DNA of 64,000 nt, from assembly GCF_000373985.1 (NCBI RefSeq), contig NZ_KB893112.1, positions 1 through 64,000 of the forward strand. Direction: 5' to 3'. This document shows, piece after piece, positions 26,952 through 34,970 of the stretch. The position numbers and the translations under genes are program-made. Below the pieces are notes generated by a model. It saw only the letters and a list, made by a program, of their open reading frames with translations, did not search any database and was not told the origin of the DNA. The stretch is from Desulfobacter curvatus DSM 3379. GTDB lineage: Bacteria > Desulfobacterota > Desulfobacteria > Desulfobacterales > Desulfobacteraceae. Positions within the stretch are counted from its first letter, which is position 1, and every line of letters begins with the position of its first letter.

Positions 26952-28778
26952 ATGGTCGTTATGCATTTAAATTCTGACAGATATTTCAGCAGTAAGGCCA
27001 TTTGCCGGGCACTGATTTCAGGAGGCTTGATCTCTGCGGACCAGGCCAAGGACTTACTTTCCCGGGAGCAGGAGATCAAAGATAAACTTGTCCGGCAAAC
27101 CGGCGGAAATGCACCTGTGGACAGACAACATGCGCTTTCCCGCCTTTCTTTTATTGATGTGCTGGTCTATTTGAATTTGAACCGGCTGGACAAACCCGAC
27201 AAAGTGATTGATGAAGATCTGATTTTTAAAACCCTGGCCGATTCCTGGCATCTTCCGTATAAAAAAATTGATCCTTTAAAGCTCGAACTTAATCTTGTCA
27301 CCGGCACCATTTCCCGCTCCTTTGCCCTAAGGCATCTGCTGTTGCCTTTGAAGATGAGCGATGGCAAACTGGTGGTGGCCACCCCTAATCCCTTTAACCA
27401 TGAGGCTATTGATGATGTGCAGCGGGTGACCAATCTGAAGGTATCCCCCATTGTCAGTTCAAAAACGGATGTGGCAAAGCTCATCAAGGAATTTTTCGGG
27501 TTTCACCATTCCATTAGTGCGGCGGAAAATTTATTTTCCCGCACCGGGGTGGATTTAGGCAATCTTGAACGGTTTGTGAAACTCGGTAACATGGATGAAC
27601 CGCCGTCTACGGATCAGCATATTGTCAATGCCGTGAACCATCTGTTTTCCTACGCCTTTGACCAGAAGGCCAGTGACGTTCATATTGAACCCAAAAGAGA
27701 TATCTGCCTTGTACGCATGCGCATTGACGGGGCATTGCACACTGTGTACAAATTGCCAAAAAAACTTCACAACGCTGTAGTCAGCCGTATTAAGAATTTG
27801 TCTGCCCTTGATATGGCCGAGAAAAGACGGCCCCAGGACGGGCGGATTAAAATGCTCAAAAAGGAACAGGAAGTGGAACTTCGGGTATCTACGATCCCTG
27901 TGGCATTTGGCGAAAAGGTGGTGATGCGGATCATGGACCCTGAAATCCTTTTCCAGGATCTGGAAAGCTTAGGATTAACACCGGCAGATCTGAAGAAATA
28001 TAAGAAACTGATCACCATGCCCTTTGGGATTGTACTGGTCACAGGCCCAACAGGATCCGGGAAATCCACCACGTTATATTCTTCATTGCGCATGCTGTCA
28101 TCACCTGAAGTCAATATCACCACCATTGAAGATCCCATTGAAATGATCCATGAGGAGTTTAACCAGATTGGGGTTCAGACGGCCATTGATGTGACGTTTG
28201 GATCGGTTCTCCGTAATATCATGCGCCAGGATCCGGATATCATTATGGTGGGAGAGATCCGCGATCTTGAAACGGCCCAGGCTGCCGTACAGGCTGCCCT
28301 GACAGGGCACTTGGTGTTGTCCACCCTGCATACCAATGATGCCGTATCCACGGTTTTCAGGCTTTTGGATTTAGGTATCCCGCCCTATTTGATTCATTCC
28401 GCCCTTACCGGAGTGGTTGCCCAGCGCCTGGTGCGCAAAATTTGTCCCTATTGCGCCCAACCCTTTGAAATGGACCGTCGGGAGCTATCGGATTTAGGAC
28501 TTTTGGTGCCGGGTGCCGGCCCCTTGACGCTGAAGCATGGCAAGGGATGTATGAAATGCAGAAATACCGGCTACAGCGGCCGGACCGGGATTTATGAAAT
28601 CCTTGCCTATACCCGGGGGCTAAAGCAGTTGACAACCCGAAACGCAAATCTTGGTGACATGCGCCGGACAGCCCGTGAACAAGGTTTGGTTCCTTTAAGG
28701 GAAAACGGGATAAAAAAAATGCTTGACGGACAGACAACCTACCAGGAAATCCTGAGGGTGACCTGGGAGCAGGCGTAA
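26952..28778 (+). CDS. GspE/PilB-type secretion ATPase with N-terminal MshEN domain
   Basis: 608 residues. An MshEN domain (about 1-165) is a known c-di-GMP-binding module in some relatives; the ligand here is unknown. Then the T2E ATPase: ASDVHIEP, Walker A GPTGSGKST, Asp box TTIEDPIE, Walker B IIMVGEIRD and His box HLVLSTLHTND, and a zinc tetra-Cys site (CPYC, CMKC). It powers pilus or pseudopilus assembly. It is not in the gsp operon, which has its own GspE at 44248. No pilus genes adjoin, so its partner machine is unknown. Start ATG 26952 or 26961. Confidence 0.9.
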   Translation: MVVMHLNSDRYFSSKAICRALISGGLISADQAKDLLSREQEIKDKLVRQTGGNAPVDRQHALSRLSFIDVLVYLNLNRLDKPDKVIDEDLIFKTLADSWHLPYKKIDPLKLELNLVTGTISRSFALRHLLLPLKMSDGKLVVATPNPFNHEAIDDVQRVTNLKVSPIVSSKTDVAKLIKEFFGFHHSISAAENLFSRTGVDLGNLERFVKLGNMDEPPSTDQHIVNAVNHLFSYAFDQKASDVHIEPKRDICLVRMRIDGALHTVYKLPKKLHNAVVSRIKNLSALDMAEKRRPQDGRIKMLKKEQEVELRVSTIPVAFGEKVVMRIMDPEILFQDLESLGLTPADLKKYKKLITMPFGIVLVTGPTGSGKSTTLYSSLRMLSSPEVNITTIEDPIEMIHEEFNQIGVQTAIDVTFGSVLRNIMRQDPDIIMVGEIRDLETAQAAVQAALTGHLVLSTLHTNDAVSTVFRLLDLGIPPYLIHSALTGVVAQRLVRKICPYCAQPFEMDRRELSDLGLLVPGAGPLTLKHGKGCMKCRNTGYSGRTGIYEILAYTRGLKQLTTRNANLGDMRRTAREQGLVPLRENGIKKMLDGQTTYQEILRVTWEQA

Positions 28779-28788
28779 CGCCGGGTCC

Positions 28789-29793
28789 CTAATTCACGAT
28801 ATCGCCGGGGTGTATATCCTGGATGGACGAGAGTACCATGACCGTCGCACTTGCCGGTTCCGTGTGTAGAACAATGAGCCTGCCGGATGCTACAGGTGCG
28901 ATATCCAATCCTGTTTTGACATCGTAAACCGATTCGGTTTCTTTACCGCGCTTGATGGTGTAAATGTTGCCCGGCTGGATATTATCTTCGGCGCCTTTGT
29001 TTATAAATGCGATGCGGTAATCGTTAACCAGAATATTGTCATCCTCGGAACCGAGCAAAACCGCATCCACGGGATCAGGGTGTTCATCCACCTCAAATGT
29101 GGGCTGTCTTGGATAAAAATCCATGACCAGATCTCCTGACTCAACATCCCTGTAGGCTTTTTTAATTTTGCCGGCCGCATATTGTGTATTGACTTCGATT
29201 ATCTCAAGGTCAGCCTTGACCAAGTGCTTGATGCCTTTGTAGCGTCTTGTGCCGATGGTTTGATTCACCCGGGAGGTGGAATAAATCTGGTACCTGTGCC
29301 CGGTAACAAAAGGGGTTTGCCCCGAGGGCCTGATGTAAACAATGTCATTGGTAGCCATCATGATATTGCCCTTTTTTTCCCGTAACACCGTACCAAGGGC
29401 CGGTACCTGTTCTTTTTTTATAAATCCGGTTCTGTGAATGGCTGGATAATTAAACCGGGTTTCAACCGCCATCCGGTTGGATTCTTCAGGGGCCTGCTTT
29501 TTTAATTCAGGTTTGAGATATACCCTGATGGTGTTGCCCGGATAAATCCAGTGGGGATTTTTAATTTCTTTGTTTATCTCCCACAGGCCTGGCCAGTCCC
29601 ATTGGGAATTATAAAATTTTTGGGACAAATCCCAGAGTGTGTCGCCTTCTTTAATGGTGTAGTAAAAGCCTGTATCCTGATTTGTGTCAAACTTTTTCAC
29701 TTCTTCCCGGGCGCTAAGCGGGGAAAGGCAGGCAAAAGTGCAAGCAACGGTCAAGAACACCAGGGATGAAAACATTTTATCGTGAACCGGCAT
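28789..29793 (-). CDS. Secreted LysM-domain protein
   Basis: 334 residues. An N-terminal signal peptide (about 7-28) is followed by one LysM domain (about 45-95: IKEGDTLWDLSQKF, PHWIYPGNTIRV), which binds peptidoglycan. The rest is a beta-rich region (TNDIVYIRPSGQ, AGKIKKAYRDVESGDLV) typical of long deltaproteobacterial LysM proteins with unknown function. It faces the secretion ATPase gene convergently. GGAGG precedes the start. Probably periplasmic. Confidence 0.88.
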   Translation of the reverse strand: MPVHDKMFSSLVFLTVACTFACLSPLSAREEVKKFDTNQDTGFYYTIKEGDTLWDLSQKFYNSQWDWPGLWEINKEIKNPHWIYPGNTIRVYLKPELKKQAPEESNRMAVETRFNYPAIHRTGFIKKEQVPALGTVLREKKGNIMMATNDIVYIRPSGQTPFVTGHRYQIYSTSRVNQTIGTRRYKGIKHLVKADLEIIEVNTQYAAGKIKKAYRDVESGDLVMDFYPRQPTFEVDEHPDPVDAVLLGSEDDNILVNDYRIAFINKGAEDNIQPGNIYTIKRGKETESVYDVKTGLDIAPVASGRLIVLHTEPASATVMVLSSIQDIHPGDIVN

Positions 29794-29899
29794 GGGGCCT
29801 CCAATGATGTGTGGATCCGTGTAAATCTTGACTTTATTTAAGCTAATGTTCTATAAAATGTCAATATTTGTTGCCTAAGTCACATGAAATGGATGCGAA

Positions 29900-30451
29900 A
29901 TGACACGGATTGCCGATCTTTTGTTTGAAGTGCGGATGCTCAAAGACCTGAACCGAGCTGGGTATGCTTTTCTAGGTGCAGGGCAGGAAAGCATTGCTGA
30001 ACACTGCTTTACCACAGCTTTTTTGTGTTTTGTCATGGCCCGTCTTGAACCGGATGTCGATGCTGAAAAGCTCATTTCCATGGCCCTGGTGCACGATACA
30101 GCCGAGGCCCGGACAGGGGATTTGAATTACGTGAACAAACATTATAATACAGTGGATGAACCCCATGCGGTGTCAGATATGATCCAAAGTCTTGACTGGG
30201 CAAAAGATATTCCCGAACTCATTGATGAATTCAACCAGGGGGAAACCATTGAAGCCCGGTTGGCCAATGATGCGGATCAGCTTTCCTTTATTCTTGAGCT
30301 TAAAAAATTAAAAGACCTTGGCGCCACCTCCCCTGAATCCTGGTTGCCCTTTGTGATCGACCGCCTAAAGACAGATACGGGTAAACAGCTTGCCCGGGAG
30401 ATTCTTGGTACACGCTGGGATGAATGGTGGACCCGTGGATATTCGGAATAG
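29900..30451 (+). CDS. HD-domain protein, 5'-deoxynucleotidase (YfbR/HDDC2) type
   Basis: 183 residues. The HD motif is complete: His in SIAEHCF, LVHDTAE (the HD pair), and a later Asp in NDADQL. Metal-dependent phosphohydrolases of this type (YfbR, HDDC2) turn dNMPs into nucleosides. The size matches. The substrate is inferred from the family only. It is followed after 26 bp by the HD-GYP-like gene. Confidence 0.83.
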   Translation: MTRIADLLFEVRMLKDLNRAGYAFLGAGQESIAEHCFTTAFLCFVMARLEPDVDAEKLISMALVHDTAEARTGDLNYVNKHYNTVDEPHAVSDMIQSLDWAKDIPELIDEFNQGETIEARLANDADQLSFILELKKLKDLGATSPESWLPFVIDRLKTDTGKQLAREILGTRWDEWWTRGYSE

Positions 30452-30476
30452 ACAAGATACAGGTGTCATTTGATTT

Positions 30477-31847
30477 ATGGCTTTGCGCCTTACAATTTTA
30501 TATGTGGGGCCCCGGTGCCCCCAGGATCTTGCGTCTGCAGAGCCGCATCTTTTCATCATTACCTGTGTCAATACGCCTGATGAGATAAAATTCCTGAAAC
30601 AGCGACCGGATATTGTGTTGATGGATCCCTTTGTCCATGACGCCAATGTTGACCCGGAAAAGTTCCGGTCATGGTTTGAGTCGTCTCGCGATCATAATTT
30701 CAAATTTTCTCCGGCAATTTTTGTCATCGTACCTGAAGAAACCAAGAAAGGTGTCCGATTAAGTGTTATGGCATCGGGTGCCGACCAGGTGGTGGACTGG
30801 CCTTTGGATACACGGGAGATTGATGTTAAGGCCAAAGGCGTAATAGATAAACTTCATCTTGAACAGACACTGTTTTCCAAAACCGCTTCCCTTGAAAAAA
30901 CCTTTGGGTATCTGGATCGGTTTAAACGCGAATTAAAAACGGTCAAAGATGAATTGCTTGAGGATAAAAGCAATCTGAACACCGCTTTAAAACAGATTCA
31001 TCAAATGTCCCAGGAGCGCAGGCGCTTAAAGCAAATCCTTTTGGAGATTAAGACACAGATGGCTGCGGATATGGAAGGATTCGGCCACATTCTTTATGCT
31101 TTGATCCGTCAGCGGGTGGAGCTTAATCGCGGCCATGGCGAGCGTGTGGGGAAAATTGCCTGTTTTATCGCAACGAAGATGGGTTTGTCTCAAAAACAGT
31201 TGGAGGATCTTGCAAAAGCTGCTATGCTTCATGAAATCGGACTTCTTTTCCTTTCAAAGGAGTATAGTTGCGAAAAAATGCCCGGTTTGGGAGGGGCAGA
31301 TCAAGATCCAGACATCAGTTCCAGCGTATATGATGAAGCTATGATGGTGCAGTTTCCTGTTAAAGGGGCTGAACTGCTCAGCCATTGCCGGGGATTTGAA
31401 AAGGCAGCGGCGATTATTCGCTGTTTAAACGAGAATGTGGACGGCACAGGATATCCTGATGGCTTGAAGCGCCGCCATATTCCTTTGGCGTCACGGATTC
31501 TTGCTGCTGCGGATGAACTGGAGACCCTTCGGGAGAACAACGGGGCCTTTGGCATCCAGGATTTGCTTTCAGGGCTTGAGCCTATAATCGGCCGCCGACT
31601 TGATCCCCAGGTCGCCGGATGGCTTGAAAAGTATGCGGTGCTGCATTTGGGCGGAGATACGCTCAATGTCCGGGGTGTCGGCGTGGAACAGCTGAAACCG
31701 GGAATGATTCTCAGCGCAACGCTGTTCACCCGGACCGGCACGAAACTGCTGCCTGCCGGGCAGACGCTGACCCAACAGGCCATTGATAAGATCATACAAT
31801 ATCACAGGGCATATCCTGTAGACGAAACTGTTTATATAAAGGTCTGA
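30477..31847 (+). CDS. HD-GYP-like regulator with degenerate metal site
   Basis: 456 residues. Residues about 1-130 look like a receiver-type fold, with no clear phospho-acceptor Asp pattern. A coiled-coil linker (about 135-195) follows. Residues about 200-370 align to HD-GYP: NRGHGERVGKIA, then MLHEIGL where the usual HD is HE, and the GYP loop reads DGTGYPDGLK with IPLASRILAAADE. A C-terminal beta domain (GVGVEQLKPGMIL) resembles the extra domain of some HD-GYP response regulators. HD-GYP proteins cleave c-di-GMP; the altered HD suggests weak or no catalysis, perhaps a sensor. It is 5 bp before motA, so it may tune the flagellar motor. Confidence 0.8.
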   Translation: MALRLTILYVGPRCPQDLASAEPHLFIITCVNTPDEIKFLKQRPDIVLMDPFVHDANVDPEKFRSWFESSRDHNFKFSPAIFVIVPEETKKGVRLSVMASGADQVVDWPLDTREIDVKAKGVIDKLHLEQTLFSKTASLEKTFGYLDRFKRELKTVKDELLEDKSNLNTALKQIHQMSQERRRLKQILLEIKTQMAADMEGFGHILYALIRQRVELNRGHGERVGKIACFIATKMGLSQKQLEDLAKAAMLHEIGLLFLSKEYSCEKMPGLGGADQDPDISSSVYDEAMMVQFPVKGAELLSHCRGFEKAAAIIRCLNENVDGTGYPDGLKRRHIPLASRILAAADELETLRENNGAFGIQDLLSGLEPIIGRRLDPQVAGWLEKYAVLHLGGDTLNVRGVGVEQLKPGMILSATLFTRTGTKLLPAGQTLTQQAIDKIIQYHRAYPVDETVYIKV

Positions 31848-31852
31848 AACGA

Positions 31853-32614
31853 ATGGATATTTCTTCAATAATCGGCTGCGTCTCCGGTGTCGGGTTCATT
31901 CTGGGCACCATTCTCATGGGCGGTCCCATCGGTATGTTTATCAATATTCCTTCTATTCTTATTGTTGTCGGCGGTACCATTGCCGCAACCATGATCGGTT
32001 TCCCACTGGGTGATATTATTGGCATAGCTAAAACCGCCATTAAGGTATTCATGTTCAAGATCGAAAAAGCCGAGGATATCATTGCCAATCTTACGGAAAT
32101 ATCAAATAAGGCCCGAAAGGGGGGGTTGCTGTCCATAGAAGGTGATATTCAGAGTACTTCGGATCCTTATCTGGCCCAGGCCCTGCAAATGACCGTGGAT
32201 GGAGTTAAGACCGAAGATATCGGGCAGATTATGGAAAAGAAGATGGAATTGACCAAAAAGGATCTGGATACCGGTTCGGCCATTTTCGCCAGCATGGCGG
32301 CCTATGCACCGGCATTTGGCATGATCGGCACGCTGATCGGCCTTGTGCAGATGCTGGCCAATCTGGATGATCCTTCCACCATTGGTCCGAAAATGGCCGT
32401 TGCCATGATTACCACATTTTACGGGGCCATCATGGCCAACCTTTTTTTCATTCCCATGAGTGATAAACTCAAAGGGCGTACCGAAGAAGAAATTACCAAT
32501 ATGAATATTGTTTACGAGGGTATTTTATCCATCCGGGAAGGCGAACACCCAAAACTTATGGAAGACAAGCTTAAAGTCTACTTGGGGGATGGTGCCAAGG
32601 AAGAGAAGAAATAA
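31853..32614 (+). CDS. motA: Flagellar motor stator protein MotA (PomA-like)
   Basis: 253 residues, four membrane segments: about 6-26, 28-48, a long cytoplasmic loop, then about 152-172 (MAAYAPAFGMIGTLIGLVQML) and 185-205. The loop carries charged rotor-contact residues. PAFGMIGTLIG is the classic MotA/PomA helix 3. It forms the ion channel with MotB. PomA-like sequence suggests Na+ coupling but this is only inference. It is in an operon with the HD-GYP-like gene upstream and motB 30 bp downstream. Confidence 0.94.
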   Translation: MDISSIIGCVSGVGFILGTILMGGPIGMFINIPSILIVVGGTIAATMIGFPLGDIIGIAKTAIKVFMFKIEKAEDIIANLTEISNKARKGGLLSIEGDIQSTSDPYLAQALQMTVDGVKTEDIGQIMEKKMELTKKDLDTGSAIFASMAAYAPAFGMIGTLIGLVQMLANLDDPSTIGPKMAVAMITTFYGAIMANLFFIPMSDKLKGRTEEEITNMNIVYEGILSIREGEHPKLMEDKLKVYLGDGAKEEKK

Positions 32615-32644
32615 TTCCCGGTTTCAGATTGTAAGGATAAAGAC

Positions 32645-33457
32645 ATGGCTGAAAACGACGAAGAATCCGGTAGCGGAAAACAAAAGGTCGTCAAAGAAGA
32701 GATTATCAATGTCACCGAAGGTGCGCCTGCTTGGATGGCAACCTTTGCGGATCTGGTAACGCTTTTGATGTGCTTTTTTGTTCTTTTGTTTGCCATGAGT
32801 ACCACCCAGCAGGAGACTTACAAAGAACTGGTCAAATCCCTGAGAAGTGCCCTGGGTGCCCAGGCTGTGCCTGAATCCGGTACCCGGGAAGGATTGACCA
32901 TGCATCCGGTGCCTTCGGAAAAAACAGAAGACAGCCCGTCCATTGATGAACTCGGCGGCATGATCGAAAAGGAGATGGATGATATTGTTTCTGAAGTCAG
33001 GGAACTGGTCCTTTTCAATAAACTGGGCGGGGAGGTCAGTGTTACTAAAACCGAGGCTGGTGTGGTCATTACCATGTCCGACTTGCTGCTTTTTTCAGCA
33101 GGCGGCACCAAGTTATCGCCCAAGGGGTTGGAGATCCTTGAAAAAGTGGCAACGGTGTTGTCGCGGCTTGCATACCATGTAAAAGTCCGGGGGCATACCG
33201 ATTCCGAGCCCATTAAGTCACCCATTTATCCCTCCAATTGGGAACTGTCTTCGGCCAGAGCATCTACTGTGGCACGCCTGCTGGTCGCAAACGGGGTGCC
33301 GCCTTTTTATATTTCTGCTGAAGGCTATGCCCAGTATCATCCCGTGGCCACCAATGATACGCCCCAGGGCCGGGCCAGGAACCGGCGGGTGGAAATTGTT
33401 TATGAGCGTGACAGTATTGCCCGCCAGTTCGAAGGCATGTATAAGAGTGGACGCTAA
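32645..33457 (+). CDS. motB: Flagellar motor stator protein MotB
   Basis: 270 residues. One N-terminal membrane helix (APAWMATFADLVTLLMCFFVLLF region) with the essential Asp in FADLV, which carries the ion. The C-terminal OmpA-like domain binds peptidoglycan: VRGHTDSEPI, NWELSSARAS, and GRARNRRVEI. Asp and OmpA motifs are intact. Its 3' end overlaps the convergent YkgJ-type gene by 4 bp. Confidence 0.94.
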   Translation: MAENDEESGSGKQKVVKEEIINVTEGAPAWMATFADLVTLLMCFFVLLFAMSTTQQETYKELVKSLRSALGAQAVPESGTREGLTMHPVPSEKTEDSPSIDELGGMIEKEMDDIVSEVRELVLFNKLGGEVSVTKTEAGVVITMSDLLLFSAGGTKLSPKGLEILEKVATVLSRLAYHVKVRGHTDSEPIKSPIYPSNWELSSARASTVARLLVANGVPPFYISAEGYAQYHPVATNDTPQGRARNRRVEIVYERDSIARQFEGMYKSGR

Positions 33458-33867
33458 CGATTAAAAGTTCGATCAAGCTTTTCTTTTTCCATGGCAGCTA
33501 TGCGTGAAATATCTTTGGGTGGGGCACCTTTTTTCATGCCTGGGCAGGAGTTTGCCATGATATCCCAATTTTCCGGATGGTGAATCAGGGCTTTTATGAA
33601 AGGCCAGGCCCGGCACATATATGGTTTGACCGGATGGATGGTGCACTGTTTTTGGGGATCAAAGAAAATACAGCTTCCGTCTTTTCCCAGTGTCAGCACC
33701 GGCCTTGATCCGGACATGTCACAATATTTTTCCACAAAGGTGTCAGGATCTGCTTGGATATAATTACAGATTTTCCTGATATCCTCTTCATCCACATAGG
33801 TGCCGCCAAAGCCTTTGCAGCACTGTCCACATAATGTACAGTCAAAAATATCTTCCGGTGTCAGCAT
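33454..33867 (-). CDS. YkgJ family Cys-cluster protein
   Basis: 137 residues. CTLCGQCCKG near the N-terminus and later CTIHPVKPYMCRAWPF form the YkgJ/UPF0153 Cys cluster, thought to bind zinc or an Fe-S cluster. Its function is unknown. It is 3 bp behind recR and last in the dnaX-ybaB-recR run, a likely operon passenger. Confidence 0.88.
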   Translation of the reverse strand: MLTPEDIFDCTLCGQCCKGFGGTYVDEEDIRKICNYIQADPDTFVEKYCDMSGSRPVLTLGKDGSCIFFDPQKQCTIHPVKPYMCRAWPFIKALIHHPENWDIMANSCPGMKKGAPPKDISRIAAMEKEKLDRTFNR

Positions 33868-33870
33868 TTT

Positions 33871-34470
33871 TTAGATCCCGTAACGTTTTTCCATGGCTTT
33901 TTGCATAGTCAGGGGATCCACATACTGGAGATCCCCACCCATGGGTATACCCGATGCAATTCGGGTGATTTTAATTTTTGTTGTAGTCAGTTTGCCCCGG
34001 ATGTAGGCAGCCGTTGCTTCACCTTCCACATTGGTCCGGGTGGCAAGGATCAGTTCCCTGACTTTATTGCCTCGGGTCCGCCTGAACAGTTCGGCCAGGC
34101 GGATGTCTTTGGGGCCGATGCCGTCAATGGGGGACAGGGCACCGCCAAGGATGTGGTATACGCCTGAAAATCCCCCTGATTTTTCAATGGCCGCCATGTC
34201 GGCGGGGTTTTCCACCACACAGATCACGCTATGGTCCCGGCCGGGGTCTGAACAGATCCGGCAGGTTTCCCGGTCCGTGAGTGCAAAACAGGATGCGCAT
34301 AACTTGACGGTTTTTTTCAGTTCAATGATATCTGCGGCCAGAGACGCAGCCTCATGGTCCGGGGCATGAAGAATATGAAGGGCCAGGCGCTCAGCTGTTT
34401 TCTTTCCTATGCCCGGCAGGGTGGAAAGCGAATGGATCAGCTTGACAATGGCTTCAGGATAATGGTTCAC
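33871..34470 (-). CDS. recR: Recombination protein RecR
   Basis: 199 residues, exact family size. Helix-hairpin-helix PGIGKKTAERLALH, zinc finger CASCFALTDRETCRIC, and a Toprim domain (VICVVENPADMAAIE, ILGGALSPIDGIGP). It acts with RecO and RecF in loading RecA on gapped DNA. Lies in the classic dnaX-ybaB-recR order. Confidence 0.96.
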   Translation of the reverse strand: MNHYPEAIVKLIHSLSTLPGIGKKTAERLALHILHAPDHEAASLAADIIELKKTVKLCASCFALTDRETCRICSDPGRDHSVICVVENPADMAAIEKSGGFSGVYHILGGALSPIDGIGPKDIRLAELFRRTRGNKVRELILATRTNVEGEATAAYIRGKLTTTKIKITRIASGIPMGGDLQYVDPLTMQKAMEKRYGI

Positions 34471-34497
34471 AATGGGTCCTGGTTAATTTAAAAAATA

Positions 34498-34806
34498 TTA
34501 CAGACCAGGAATATTCATGCCGCCGGTCAGTTTTCCCATTTCAGCGGAGACCATCTCCTGGGATTTTTTCAAGGCGTCATTCACTGCGGCAAGTACAAGG
34601 TCCTGCAGCATTTCAACATCTTCGGGATCAACCACCTCTTTTTCAAGGACAATGGATTCAATTGTTTGGACACCATTGGCCACCACTTTTACCATGCCGC
34701 CACCTGAACTGGCTTCAACGGTTTTGGTTGCCAGATCCTGCTGGGCCTGCAGCATTTTTTTTTGCAGTTTCTGGGCCTGTTTCATCATGCTGTTCATATT
34801 TTTCAT
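34498..34806 (-). CDS. ybaB: YbaB/EbfC family nucleoid-associated protein
   Basis: 102 residues. [26 protein letters not shown] and a GGMNIPGL end are diagnostic. It is a small dimeric DNA-binding protein. It sits between dnaX and recR as in most bacteria. The 162-bp gap to dnaX is longer than usual and carries the repeat copies listed separately. Confidence 0.95.
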   Translation of the reverse strand: MKNMNSMMKQAQKLQKKMLQAQQDLATKTVEASSGGGMVKVVANGVQTIESIVLEKEVVDPEDVEMLQDLVLAAVNDALKKSQEMVSAEMGKLTGGMNIPGL

Positions 34807-34854
34807 GGGCTATCTCCTTTTGGGTCAATATCACAGTAAGTTATTTTTATGTCT

Positions 34855-34970
34855 TGTTGTGGGCCGGCCTTGGCCGTTTATAAGAAAGTCTGGGTAAGTT
34901 ACTCATATCTTTCAAGCTTTGTTGTAGGCTATGCCTATCAATTGATATGTCAGGTCAGCCCGTGGCTGTT
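34855..34970. repeat. 51-bp dispersed repeat copy 2 (34920-34970) plus partial copy (34855-34873)
   Basis: 34920-34970 matches the copy at 58971-59021 without gaps (38 of 51 identical by hand count). It begins TGTTGTAGGC and ends GGCTGTT. Its last two bases are part of the dnaX TAA stop, just as copy 1 ends in the penicillin-binding protein TAA. A second start of the element, TGTTGTGGGC, occurs at 34855-34864 and matches only for about 20 bp. The full copy contains the palindrome TATCAATTGATA. Confidence 0.7.
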
